A stretch of DNA of 64,000 nucleotides from the NCBI RefSeq assembly GCF_016899755.1, contig NZ_JACJJC010000012.1:1-64000 (forward strand). The letters run 5' to 3'. The notes under the pieces are model-generated. The model ran no database searches. It worked only from the letters and a program-made list of their open reading frames with translations, and had not been told where the DNA came from. Position numbers and translations under genes: made by a program. This DNA is from Sutterella massiliensis (GTDB lineage: Bacteria > Pseudomonadota > Gammaproteobacteria > Burkholderiales > Burkholderiaceae_F). Below, in pieces: positions 26,049 through 34,567 of the stretch. Within the stretch, counting starts at the first letter, position 1. Every line of letters starts with the position of its first letter.

Positions 26049-27764
26049 ATGCCTCTTCAAACGGACTTTCATCCCTTGCGCCGACTCGTGGCTTCGCTGC
26101 TTTGTACGACGCTTCTTTACGCTCTGCCGGCAGCGTCCGGCGAGACATCTGAGACAGCCGCAGCGCCCACGGCAGCGAGCGAACCGTTCGAGCTCGTCAT
26201 CGTGCACGCCAACGACACGCACGCCTATGCGGCGGGCATGACCGAGCGCGGCGCCCCCTGCGACGCCGACGAAGCCTGCCTTGGCGGCTACGCGCGCATC
26301 GCAGCAAAAATCAAAAGCGAAAAAGCCGCGCACCCGCACGTGCTCGCGCTCGACGCAGGCGACCGCTGGCAGGGAACGCTTTTCTTTCGAACGGGCGGGG
26401 AAGTCTTCATCGGACGCGCGACGAATGCCATCCCCTGGGATGCGCTCACGCTCGGCAATCACGAATTCGACCTCGGTGTCGACGTACTCGCCGAACACCT
26501 GAAGCGCTCGACGCATCCGACGCTTGCCGCGAACATCGCCCCCAAAGCGGGGAGCGCGCTCGACAAATTGCCGCGCACCGTTTTTGCACCCGATCGCCTT
26601 TTCGAATTCGACGGCGTCAAAGTGGGCGTTTTCGGACTTGCCAACAGCGAAGAAGACTCCTTTGCGGCGCGTGCCGACGAGATGGCCGAGAACCTCGATT
26701 TTCTTGAGAACATCGAAGCCGCCCGAGCGGCCGTCGCGAGACTCGAAACGGCGGGCGCCGACATCGTCATTGCACTCACGCACCAGGGCTACGAAGCCGA
26801 CCAAGCACTCGCCGAAGCGGTACGCGGCATTGACGTTATCGTCGGCGGCCACACGCACAGTCTTTTGGGCGAAGGGCTTCCGGGCAACGAAGGTCCTTAC
26901 CCGACCGTTGTCGTTTCGCCGGAGGGCGAGCGTACGCTCGTCGTGCAGGCGAAGCGCTCGACCGAATACCTCGGTCGGCTCGTCGTTCGCTTTTCGCACG
27001 ACGGTCGCGCCATCGACTGGTCGGGCGGCCCCGTTCGGCTCGAGAAAGACCTGCCGCGTGATCCCGAGCTCGAAAGCATCGTCACCGAAGCCGCCCAAGA
27101 CATTGCCGAATTTCGCGCGGCCTACGTCTCGACCAACCCCAACCGCTACGCCGACGGGCTTGACGCGTGCCGCGAGGGCGAGTGCCTCTCGGGACTGCTC
27201 GCTGCGGACGCCTTTCTTGACTTTGCGCGCAAGAGCGGCGCGCAGATTGCGCTCGTCAACGGCGGCGCGATCCGCTCGGCGCTCCCCGTCGGACGCATCG
27301 ACCGAGGCTCGATACTCGAGATGCATCCCTTCGGCAACCGGCTTGCCGTCATTGAAGTCGCCGGACGCGACATCGTTGCCGCGCTCGAACACGGTACGGC
27401 CGAGCCCACCGTTGACGGGCCGCACCTGCTGCAACCCGCAGGGCTTCGCTACGAAATCGATCCGACGGCACCCGTCGGTCGGCGCATCGTGCGCGTCGAG
27501 GTCCCCGTTGCGGCCGAAAGCGGAACGCACTGGCGTGCCATTTCGCCCGAAAAGCGCTATCGCGTGGTGACGCTTGACTACTTGGCTCGAGGGGGCGACG
27601 GCTTTACGTTCTTCGCGCGCGCCAAGCACCTCTCGTGCGAGCCCTGCGAAGCCGAGCGCGGTGCGCTCGACCTTGAGATTTTCGCCAAGCACCTTGAAGC
27701 CCGCGATCCCGTGCCGATGCCGAGCACGGGCCGCATCACGGGCTTTGGTCCCGCGGCTTACTGA
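26049..27764 (+). CDS. Periplasmic 5'-nucleotidase / 2',3'-cyclic phosphodiesterase (UshA-like)
   Basis: A 571-residue exported metallophosphatase with a signal peptide in the first 30 residues. The metal ligands are visible: VHANDTHAY, ALDAGDRWQG, TLGNHEFDLGV, ALTHQGYEAD and VGGHTHS. The C-terminal 5'-nucleotidase domain has ALVNGGAIRSALPVG and LEMHPFGNRLAV. It would dephosphorylate nucleotides in the periplasm so that nucleosides can be imported. It is divergent from the ribokinase-nucleoside hydrolase pair, forming a salvage locus. It ends 7 nt inside the LysR gene on the other strand. Confidence 0.9.
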   Translation: MPLQTDFHPLRRLVASLLCTTLLYALPAASGETSETAAAPTAASEPFELVIVHANDTHAYAAGMTERGAPCDADEACLGGYARIAAKIKSEKAAHPHVLALDAGDRWQGTLFFRTGGEVFIGRATNAIPWDALTLGNHEFDLGVDVLAEHLKRSTHPTLAANIAPKAGSALDKLPRTVFAPDRLFEFDGVKVGVFGLANSEEDSFAARADEMAENLDFLENIEAARAAVARLETAGADIVIALTHQGYEADQALAEAVRGIDVIVGGHTHSLLGEGLPGNEGPYPTVVVSPEGERTLVVQAKRSTEYLGRLVVRFSHDGRAIDWSGGPVRLEKDLPRDPELESIVTEAAQDIAEFRAAYVSTNPNRYADGLDACREGECLSGLLAADAFLDFARKSGAQIALVNGGAIRSALPVGRIDRGSILEMHPFGNRLAVIEVAGRDIVAALEHGTAEPTVDGPHLLQPAGLRYEIDPTAPVGRRIVRVEVPVAAESGTHWRAISPEKRYRVVTLDYLARGGDGFTFFARAKHLSCEPCEAERGALDLEIFAKHLEARDPVPMPSTGRITGFGPAAY

Positions 27765-28684
27765 GTGCCATCAGTTGTCGAACTGCTTTTTCGTTCGCGC
27801 GCCGCAGCCGTGAGCGCTTCGATCAGTGCGGCCGCTTCGGGTTTGTCGTTGAGCGTCGATTCGCGCACGCAAATCTTGAGCTCACGCAGCGCCCAAGGTT
27901 CATCAAGCTCGATGCACGCGCCCGTGAAATCCGACTGCACGCACCCGCGCGGCTGAATCGTGAGACCTACGCCCGTGGTCACAAGCATGCGCGCCGACGC
28001 GTAAAAGCCGACGCGCATGCGGATGCGCGGCGCAATGCCCGCTTCCGCGGCCTTCTCTTCCACAATCTGCTCGAGCGCGTAATTAGGCGTCAAGCCGATG
28101 TAGTCGAATGTCATGGCTTCGGCAAAACGAACGGCTCGCCCAAGACGCGCGAGCGGATGATCGACGGGCGCGAGAACGACGAGACGATCGGTGTCGTAAG
28201 GATAAAAGCGAAGACCGGCAAAATCGCCTGCCGACGCGGTCACGCCGATATCCGATTCGCCGAGCGCGACGTTCGTGAGAAGCTCCGTTGCGCGCGAAAA
28301 ATGCGCGAGCGTCACCGACAAATCGGGGTGCGCCTGCATAAATCGGCCGAGGTCGGCCGGCAAAACGCTCACCATGGCGTTGACGTTCGACGCGATCCGA
28401 AGCGTCGTATTCGTGCGGCGCAAATGTTCGGCTTCGCTCACGAGCGCCTCGGCTTCAAGCACCATCCTGCGCGCCCGGCGAACGAACGCCGCACCAGCGG
28501 GCGTCGTGCTGACGCCGTGCGCGCGGCGCTCGAAAAGACGAACACCCAAGCGTGACTCGGTCGCCGCGAGCCGGCCGCTCGCCGAGCTCACGGCCAAGTG
28601 AACGCTCTCGGCGGCTTCGCTGATATTGCCGCAGCGGTCAATCGCAATGACGAGCTTGAGATCCTTGTCGTCGAAGTGAAACAT
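27758..28684 (-). CDS. LysR-type transcriptional regulator
   Basis: About 308 residues. The N-terminal winged helix reads LKLVIAIDRCGNISEAAESVHLAVSSASGRLAATES, followed by RLFERRAHGVSTTPAG, the classical LysR DNA-binding pattern. The effector domain follows from about residue 90. It is divergent from reductase C, with 194 bp between start codons that include a 31-bp imperfect dyad (28709-28739) fitting a LysR site. It probably activates reductase C in response to its substrate. The 3' end overlaps the nucleotidase gene by 7 nt. The start at 28684 was chosen because the HTH begins there. Confidence 0.9.
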   Translation of the reverse strand: MFHFDDKDLKLVIAIDRCGNISEAAESVHLAVSSASGRLAATESRLGVRLFERRAHGVSTTPAGAAFVRRARRMVLEAEALVSEAEHLRRTNTTLRIASNVNAMVSVLPADLGRFMQAHPDLSVTLAHFSRATELLTNVALGESDIGVTASAGDFAGLRFYPYDTDRLVVLAPVDHPLARLGRAVRFAEAMTFDYIGLTPNYALEQIVEEKAAEAGIAPRIRMRVGFYASARMLVTTGVGLTIQPRGCVQSDFTGACIELDEPWALRELKICVRESTLNDKPEAAALIEALTAAARERKSSSTTDGTQ

Positions 28685-28708
28685 CGGTAGATACCCGAAA
28701 ATGATTTC

Positions 28709-28739
28709 GGAATTTTCGAAATGATGATTCGAACATTCC
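28709..28739. promoter_or_regulatory. LysR-type operator candidate between LysR and reductase C
   Basis: GGAATTTTCGAA (28709-28720) and TTCGAACATTCC (28728-28739) form a 12-bp inverted repeat with one mismatch and a 7-bp spacer. It lies 25 bp upstream of the LysR start codon and 140 bp upstream of reductase C. Confidence 0.65.
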
Positions 28740-28878
28740 ATCGAAGTTTTTTTGCGTATTTTAGCTACTCGCTCTTTACGATACGGTTTGTCGAACGGTG
28801 AAGACCGATCACCTTTCAGACTTCTTCTTTTTCGGAAATTCTGAAAAGAGAAGTCCAGACAAAAAGGAGAGAGTAAAC

Positions 28879-30765
28879 ATGAAAAAATTCAAAATGACGG
28901 CCCTCGGGCTGGCGCTTTTGCCGATGTTTTTCGTCAGCGCCGAACCGGTTTCGGCAGCCGCCCCTGAAACAGCAGTCGTTCAGAAGGCGCCCTACCTGCA
29001 GACCGTTCGCTGGGACGCCGAATACGACGTCGTGATTGCGGGCTACGGCTTTGCGGGCGGCGCGGCCGCGATTGCGGCGGCCGACGCCGGCGCGCGCGTG
29101 CTGCTCCTTGAAAAGGCGCCCCTGGGCCAGGAAGGCGGCAACAGCCGCTATGCGGCGCAGCAGGCGCTCTGGATTGACGACACGAAGGCAAGCGAAGCCG
29201 ACATCCTTCGCTACTTCCAGACGCTGCGCGGCAAGAACACCAACCCGAGCGACGAGGTCTACAAGACCTTCATCGCCGAAGCCAAGAAGCAGGTCGACTA
29301 TCTGAAATTCTTGGGCGCGAAGGATCCTGTGAAGAGTTACTACGCCGAATATCCGGAATATCCGGGCGCAGCGGCGATCGGCCTCACGATCGTGAAGGCG
29401 CCGGGCGGCGACGGCCGTCTTTACGGCCTGATCCAGGCGAACGTGAAGAAGCGCGCCGATAAGATCGACGTTTGGTTCGAAGCACCCGCCACGAAGCTCC
29501 TGCAGGATCGCGACACGGGCATCGTGCACGGCGTCGTCGCCAAGGTGAACGGCAAAACCGTCAACATCCGCGCCAAGAACGGCGTCGTTCTCGCGACGGG
29601 CGGCTACGAAAACAATCCGGACATGTTCCGCAATTTCGCCAATACACCCGTCGCCTACGCCAAGGGGGCGCGCTTCAATACGGGCGACGGCATACTGATG
29701 GCAATGGACGTTGACGCGCGGCTCGTCAACATGGCCAACAACAACGGGCCCGATCCCAACGTGCTCAATCCGGAAACGGGCATTTCCTTCGGCTACATGA
29801 CAGCGGGCTCGAAGGACTCGGCTTGGGGCGGCCCCGCCTTCACGCGTCATAACGTGATCATGGTCGGCGCCGACGGCAAGCGCTTCTGGAACGAAACCGA
29901 AAAGACGAAGCACGGCCGCATCAAGTTCCACAACGACTACCGTCACCTGCAGATGCCCGATCCCGCCTTCATGATCTTTGACGACGAAGCACGCACGACG
30001 TCGCGCGTCTACGGCGCCTGGAGCGAAGGCGCGGTGAAGGAAATTGAGTCGGGGCTCGTGAAGAAGGCCGACACGATCGAAGAGCTCGCCAAGCTTGTCG
30101 GCATCGATCCCGACGGCCTGCTCGCTCAGATCGACCGTTACAACGCGTTCTGCAAAGCGGGTGTCGACCAAGAGTTCGGCCGCAGCGCCAAGCTTTTGAA
30201 GCCGCTCCTCAAGGCGCCCTTCTATGCCGTCGAGGTCGTTCCGACCTACACGAACACCCAGGGCGGGCCGGAGCGCGACGAAACTGCTGCGATCCTCAGC
30301 CGCTCGGGCGAACGCATCCCGCATCTTTACGGCGCGGGCGAACTCGGTTCGATCTTCTCGCACAAATACAACGGTACGGGCAACATCGGCGAATCGCTCA
30401 TTTTCGGGCGCATCGCAGGTGCCTCGGCCGCGCAGGTGAAGACGGACGTCTCGCAGGAAAGCGTGCTCACAGGCCCGGGCTTCAAGCCCGCTGCCGCCAA
30501 GGCTGAAGCAAAGAGCGAAGCCGGCGAAAAGGTGGGCCGCGCCCGCGGCATGGGCGGCGACGTCGTTCTCGGCGTACGCACGAAGGACGGCAAGATCTCG
30601 GCCGTTCGCGTGATCGAAGCCAACGAAACGCCGGGCATCGGCACGAAGGCGCTCGAACGCCTCCCCGAAGAAGCCGTCCGCACGAACGGCAAGGTCGATA
30701 CGGTGTCGGGCGCGACTGTGACGTCGGACGCCTTCCGTGCAGCGCTTGAAGACGCGCTTCGCTAA
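28879..30765 (+). CDS. Exported FAD+FMN reductase, C-terminal FMN domain (reductase C)
   Basis: A 628-residue protein with a Sec signal peptide (to about residue 27). The FAD domain comes first (YDVVIAGYGFAGGAAAIAA) and ends in HLYGAGELGS and ESLIFGRIAG. A linker rich in Ala/Glu/Lys and a C-terminal FMN domain follow, with the covalent-FMN motif DTVSGATVTS (Thr613). The domain order is the reverse of reductase B. The region after GKRFWNE lacks the fumarate-reductase Arg pattern, and the usual HHTMGG reads YTNTQGG, so another electron acceptor is likely. Strong ribosome binding site AAGGAGAGAG. It is divergent from a LysR regulator and followed by a strong terminator. Confidence 0.9.
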   Translation: MKKFKMTALGLALLPMFFVSAEPVSAAAPETAVVQKAPYLQTVRWDAEYDVVIAGYGFAGGAAAIAAADAGARVLLLEKAPLGQEGGNSRYAAQQALWIDDTKASEADILRYFQTLRGKNTNPSDEVYKTFIAEAKKQVDYLKFLGAKDPVKSYYAEYPEYPGAAAIGLTIVKAPGGDGRLYGLIQANVKKRADKIDVWFEAPATKLLQDRDTGIVHGVVAKVNGKTVNIRAKNGVVLATGGYENNPDMFRNFANTPVAYAKGARFNTGDGILMAMDVDARLVNMANNNGPDPNVLNPETGISFGYMTAGSKDSAWGGPAFTRHNVIMVGADGKRFWNETEKTKHGRIKFHNDYRHLQMPDPAFMIFDDEARTTSRVYGAWSEGAVKEIESGLVKKADTIEELAKLVGIDPDGLLAQIDRYNAFCKAGVDQEFGRSAKLLKPLLKAPFYAVEVVPTYTNTQGGPERDETAAILSRSGERIPHLYGAGELGSIFSHKYNGTGNIGESLIFGRIAGASAAQVKTDVSQESVLTGPGFKPAAAKAEAKSEAGEKVGRARGMGGDVVLGVRTKDGKISAVRVIEANETPGIGTKALERLPEEAVRTNGKVDTVSGATVTSDAFRAALEDALR

Positions 30766-30798
30766 CCGTCGGTTCGCTTCACGAACTTAGTGAAGCAC

Positions 30799-30830
30799 AA
30801 AGGGGCGCCGAAACTTCGGCGCCCCTTTTT
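30799..30830. terminator. Bidirectional terminator after reductase C
   Basis: AAAGGGGCGCCGAA (30799-30812) and TTCGGCGCCCCTTT (30815-30828) pair perfectly, flanked by a T run on the plus strand. It lies 33 bp after reductase C and 58 bp from the end of the opposing gene. Confidence 0.9.
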
Positions 30831-30885
30831 CCTATCTGCGAATTCGGCCGCGGATCTCTAAAACGGTCCGCGCACCGGTTGGTCG

Positions 30886-31527
30886 TTATCTAAACAGTCG
30901 ATCGCCGATCGCGCGCGCAGCTTCGCGGCGGCGCTCTTCTTCCGCACGACGTTCGTCCTGACGTCGAATCGCTTCGTCGCGACGGCGCACGGCCTCGTCA
31001 TTGCGGCGCACGCGCTCGTCGTCACGGCGCTGACGTTCGCGTTCTTCGCGCTGGCGCTCGCGCTCACGACGGCGCTCTTCCGCAGCACGGCGTTCGTCCT
31101 GACGACGAATCGCTTCGTCGCGGCGGCGCACGGCTTCGTCGTTGCGTCTCACGCGTTCTTCGTCGCGGCGTTGGCGCTCCTGTTCGCGACGGAACTTGCG
31201 GTATTCCTTGCCGTAGCGCTTTTCTTCCCAGGCGCGGCGCTTGCTGTCGCGCCAGTCGCGCCCTTCGTCTTCAGCGCGCGCACGGCGCTCGAGCTCTCTG
31301 CGCCATTCGTCGCGCGTGTAGCGGCGATTGTCGTAGTTGTCGTAGTAATAGCGGCCGTCCCAGCGGCCCTCGTCGCGATAGCGTTCGGCATAGCGGCGGG
31401 TTGCCACATCGGCAATGCCGCCGAGAAGGTCGCTCAAGCCGGTGCTGTCCGCCGCCCAAGCATTGACGGCAAACGGGGAAACGGCCGCGGCGAGAAATGC
31501 CGATACGATCTGGCGCCTTGTCGTCAT
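30886..31527 (-). CDS. Exported Arg/Glu/Asp-rich repeat protein, unknown function
   Basis: A 213-residue protein with a signal peptide ending near NAWAA (about residue 26). A short conserved-looking stretch GLSDLLGGIADVATRRYAER and a Tyr/Asn/Asp patch (YYYDNYDNRRY) follow. From about residue 70 to the end it is almost pure Arg, Glu, Asp and Gln, predicted as a long highly charged helix. A 36-residue unit occurs twice (residues 120-155 and 167-202), nearly identical at the protein level. It resembles exported DUF-type charged proteins but no family is recognised. It has its own 215-bp upstream gap and lies downstream of TtrSR-like pair 2. Confidence 0.75.
   Translation of the reverse strand: MTTRRQIVSAFLAAAVSPFAVNAWAADSTGLSDLLGGIADVATRRYAERYRDEGRWDGRYYYDNYDNRRYTRDEWRRELERRARAEDEGRDWRDSKRRAWEEKRYGKEYRKFRREQERQRRDEERVRRNDEAVRRRDEAIRRQDERRAAEERRRERERQREERERQRRDDERVRRNDEAVRRRDEAIRRQDERRAEEERRREAARAIGDRLFR
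30922..31170. repeat. Tandem 36-codon repeat inside the charged protein gene
   Basis: Two nearly identical units (31063-31170 and 30922-31029) encode RRDxERVRRNDEAVRRRDEAI and onward through RRQDERRA. The start-to-start offset is 141 nt. Such repeats expand and contract by slippage or recombination. Confidence 0.7.
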
Positions 31528-31742
31528 AGAAAAACCTCCTTATCGAACTCACGAGCTTTTTCCGGCGAACGACTGCCAAAGTGGAGCGCTGCCTGCGCCG
31601 GCACTTTTCGGTCGTTCGAGGAAAGCTTCATGATCATCGTGAAGTTGTCGGCAAGAAAAATCTATGCGTGCTAACAGCAAAATAGTCTTTTTCAAACAAA
31701 TTTAACAACCCGATAAGATACCCAAAGCGTACCTATTTGCAC

Positions 31743-32393
31743 TTATTTGAGGCACTTTCGAATCGGCTCGAGCTCGGAAGGCTTCCGGATGCCAAGCTTG
31801 CGCATAACGGCGGCGCGGTGCACTTCGACCGTGCGCTGCGCAATCGAAAGGCGCGCGGCAATTTCTCGGTTGACGAGCCCGTCGGCGAGCGCTGCAGCAA
31901 TTTCTTTTTCGCGATCGGTGAGTTCTGCCGCACGCTTGAGAAGCGTTTCGCCGTCAACACGCCCGCTTCGCGCCGCCAAATGTTTGTTCGCCGCATAAGC
32001 AATCACCGCAAGCAGCCGTTCGTTGTCGACAGGCTTTTGAATAAAATCAACCGCTCCTTCCTGGAGCGCACCGACCGCCATATCGATGTCGCCGTGCCCG
32101 GTGAGAAACACAATCGGCAGATCGATCCCGCGCTCGCTCATCGCTCGCTGCGCTTCAAGGCCCGACATGCCGGGCATGCGAATATCAAGAACGACGCAGC
32201 CGGGCACCGACGGCGAATCGCTCTTCAAAAACTCGGAGGCACTGGCATGCGCTGCCGTTTTCCAGCCTTCCGTTTCGAGCACGAAGCAAAGCGCATCGCG
32301 CAGCGAATCATCGTCATCAACAACGCGAATGAGCACTTCGCGCTTTGCTTGAGAAATTTCCTCGTCGCTCAGTACAACGTCTTGCGGCCGCAT
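31743..32393 (-). CDS. FixJ/TtrR-like response regulator (pair 2)
   Basis: About 216 residues. The receiver domain shows VVDDDDS, the phospho-acceptor in VVLDIRMPGMSG, the FLTGHGDIDMAVGAL helix and IQKPVDNERLL. The C-terminal HTH reads LTDREKEIAAALADGLVNREIAARLSIAQ. An ATG at 32393 lies behind GAGGTGG; an in-frame GTG at 32405 is an alternative. It follows its kinase gene almost without a gap. The pair is divergent from reductase D and its cytochrome, which are its likely targets. Confidence 0.9.
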   Translation of the reverse strand: MRPQDVVLSDEEISQAKREVLIRVVDDDDSLRDALCFVLETEGWKTAAHASASEFLKSDSPSVPGCVVLDIRMPGMSGLEAQRAMSERGIDLPIVFLTGHGDIDMAVGALQEGAVDFIQKPVDNERLLAVIAYAANKHLAARSGRVDGETLLKRAAELTDREKEIAAALADGLVNREIAARLSIAQRTVEVHRAAVMRKLGIRKPSELEPIRKCLK

Positions 32394-32406
32394 AGTTGAA
32401 TCCACC

Positions 32407-34347
32407 TCATGCTTTCGATTGTTCGACGCCGTCCCGGTCGGCGTCGCCGCCCGCCAGCGGCAAATAAACGCAAACGATCAAGCCGCCCGTTTCGCATCTT
32501 GAAAAAGTCAGGCGTCCCGAGTGCCGTTCAAGAATGCTGCGCACGATCGCAAGACCAAGTCCGAGACCTTCGGACTTTTGACTCGGCCGCAGCGCAGACA
32601 AAGCGGCAAAGCCCTCTTCGGAAAGCGGCAGGCCGTTGTCGGCGATTTCAAGCACCGCTTCGCGTGCGCCGTTGTTCAAGATGCGAATGGTTACGCGGCC
32701 GGCCTCGGCAAGCGGCTTCACGGCATCGAGCGCGTTCTTGACAAGATTGAGGATGACAAGCTCGAGATCGAGCGCATCGAACGTCACGGATACGGAGTTC
32801 TGAGGCGGCTCGAAAGCGATATGCGCCTGCGCGCGCCCCGTCACGCGCAGATTGTCTATTGCGCGCTTGACCGCCTCTGTGAGATCGAGTGCCGTTGTCT
32901 TGATTGCACCCGCCTTGGCATAAGTCCTTACTCTTTCCACGATTTGACTCGCACGCGCAGCTTGGTCCACGAGCTTGGCAAGCGTTTTGGCAAAAACGTT
33001 CTCGTCGTACTGGCCGGCATCAACGCGCTTTTTGAGCCCAAAGGCATAAAGCGAAATGGCGCCGAGCGGCTGGCGCATCTCGTGCGCAAAAATCGTCGAA
33101 AGCTGTCCGACGGCGCTTGCCTTCTCTATGCGTGAGAGTCTGTCGTTGGCGGCCTGTGCCTCATGCTTGAGATGCTTCTCGCGCTCAAGCGCCTGGGCAA
33201 GTTCCGCCGTCCGAATTTGCACGAGACGGCTCGTTCGCATGACGTGCAGCAGCAGCCCGCAAACAAAAAGTCCGACAAAACCGACATAAGTGCCGTATTC
33301 GTCAAAAAGCCGGCGGATCGTCCAGCTTCTTAAGTACGCGTAGGGACCGAGCCGCAGATCGCGAAAAAGGGCGTCAACCTCGGAATAGTTCGTAGCGACT
33401 CCCCAATACAGCCCCGATTCGCCTGCCGGCGGCATTTGAAGAAGGACGCGCGTAACGAGGCGGGAGATTCTAGGATCGGCCGATGGCGTCGACCCCGCCG
33501 TCCAGGACGGATAAAGCCGCGTTGATCGGCGGCAGGCTTCGCCAGGCTCCGTTTGCTCGTTTATCACGCGAAAGCGCGCAGCACGCTCGGGACTTTTCTT
33601 TTCGAGCGCTTCAAAAAGACAAAGGCGGAAAAAAGCTGTGTCCACCTCTCCGTCTTCCAGCAGATCGAAGGCGCCGATCATTTTGTCATCGTCGCCGAGA
33701 AAGCGGATATGTTTGAAAAAATCGTCGGGATCATATCCCGCAGCATAAATCTCACGATTGGGCACCTGAAGTCCCGTAAAGGCATACGGAGTACTCGTCG
33801 CGAGCCGTTTGCCGCGCAAATCTTCGAGCGAAACGAGGTCTTTGCGATCCCGTCGAACGAGCATGAGCGTGCCGTCGTTGCCGTTCGGATTGGGATAGTT
33901 CCGAGAAACGACTGTCGCAAGGCTTCTGACGCCCCAAGGCGTCATTCGGATGTAAAAACCCGCACTCGCAATGAAGATGTCGACTTCACCCTTACGCACC
34001 GCTTCCTCAAGACCGAAAAGGCTGTAGTACGCCACATGAACGTTGTCGCGGCCGAAGGCCTCAACAAGCGCGTGCGTCGTCGCATCAAGCACGGGCTCGT
34101 TCGGATTGGGGCGTACAAATTCGACGATGCCGACCCGAACGGGAAGTGCCGTGGCGGGAACGGCATCCGCCTGCAGTTTGAGTGCACGGAGGTCAGCAGC
34201 GGCAGACACGGCTTGCACCGGCACCGAAATAGCCGCCAGGCTCGCCGCACACATCACGGAAAGCAAGCAAGCACGAGCCGTTTTAAGAAGCGCAAAAGGA
34301 TGACGAGCTGCTCGGACGAGGGCACGAAAGAAAGAAAAGGTTGTCAT
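32407..34347 (-). CDS. TtrS-like sensor histidine kinase with periplasmic PhnD-type domain (pair 2)
   Basis: A 646-residue kinase. It has a signal segment (about 20-46) and a PhnD-like periplasmic domain at about 68-340 with DIFIASAGFYIR and AFTGLQVPNREIYAAGYDP. A TM helix at about 354-370 is followed by a coiled linker and a HisKA box with His422 (FAHEMRQPLGA). The ATPase has the N box NLVKNALDAV, an intact G1 box (IADNGLP) and GLGLGLAIVR. It is the same architecture as the other two kinases here, with the periplasmic pocket most diverged. It is divergent from reductase D with 220 bp between start codons. The ribosome binding site is weak. Confidence 0.9.
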   Translation of the reverse strand: MTTFSFFRALVRAARHPFALLKTARACLLSVMCAASLAAISVPVQAVSAAADLRALKLQADAVPATALPVRVGIVEFVRPNPNEPVLDATTHALVEAFGRDNVHVAYYSLFGLEEAVRKGEVDIFIASAGFYIRMTPWGVRSLATVVSRNYPNPNGNDGTLMLVRRDRKDLVSLEDLRGKRLATSTPYAFTGLQVPNREIYAAGYDPDDFFKHIRFLGDDDKMIGAFDLLEDGEVDTAFFRLCLFEALEKKSPERAARFRVINEQTEPGEACRRSTRLYPSWTAGSTPSADPRISRLVTRVLLQMPPAGESGLYWGVATNYSEVDALFRDLRLGPYAYLRSWTIRRLFDEYGTYVGFVGLFVCGLLLHVMRTSRLVQIRTAELAQALEREKHLKHEAQAANDRLSRIEKASAVGQLSTIFAHEMRQPLGAISLYAFGLKKRVDAGQYDENVFAKTLAKLVDQAARASQIVERVRTYAKAGAIKTTALDLTEAVKRAIDNLRVTGRAQAHIAFEPPQNSVSVTFDALDLELVILNLVKNALDAVKPLAEAGRVTIRILNNGAREAVLEIADNGLPLSEEGFAALSALRPSQKSEGLGLGLAIVRSILERHSGRLTFSRCETGGLIVCVYLPLAGGDADRDGVEQSKA

Positions 34348-34567
34348 GCCGCCAATTTACAGGGCTCTCGAGCGAAGTGAAAGCCTCGCCTGATCAAGTT
34401 CGCCGATGAGCTGTCCGCCGCTGGCCGTTCCTTGACGCAACGCCCGGGTACTTAGTGGATTACTGCGTGCAGAATCTCCACCGACTCGATCGCGCTCGAG
34501 CAACAACGAGACGGCCAAGCCGTGTTCTCGACGCTTCGACGCACCCCCCATTTTCTAGGAGAGCAAA

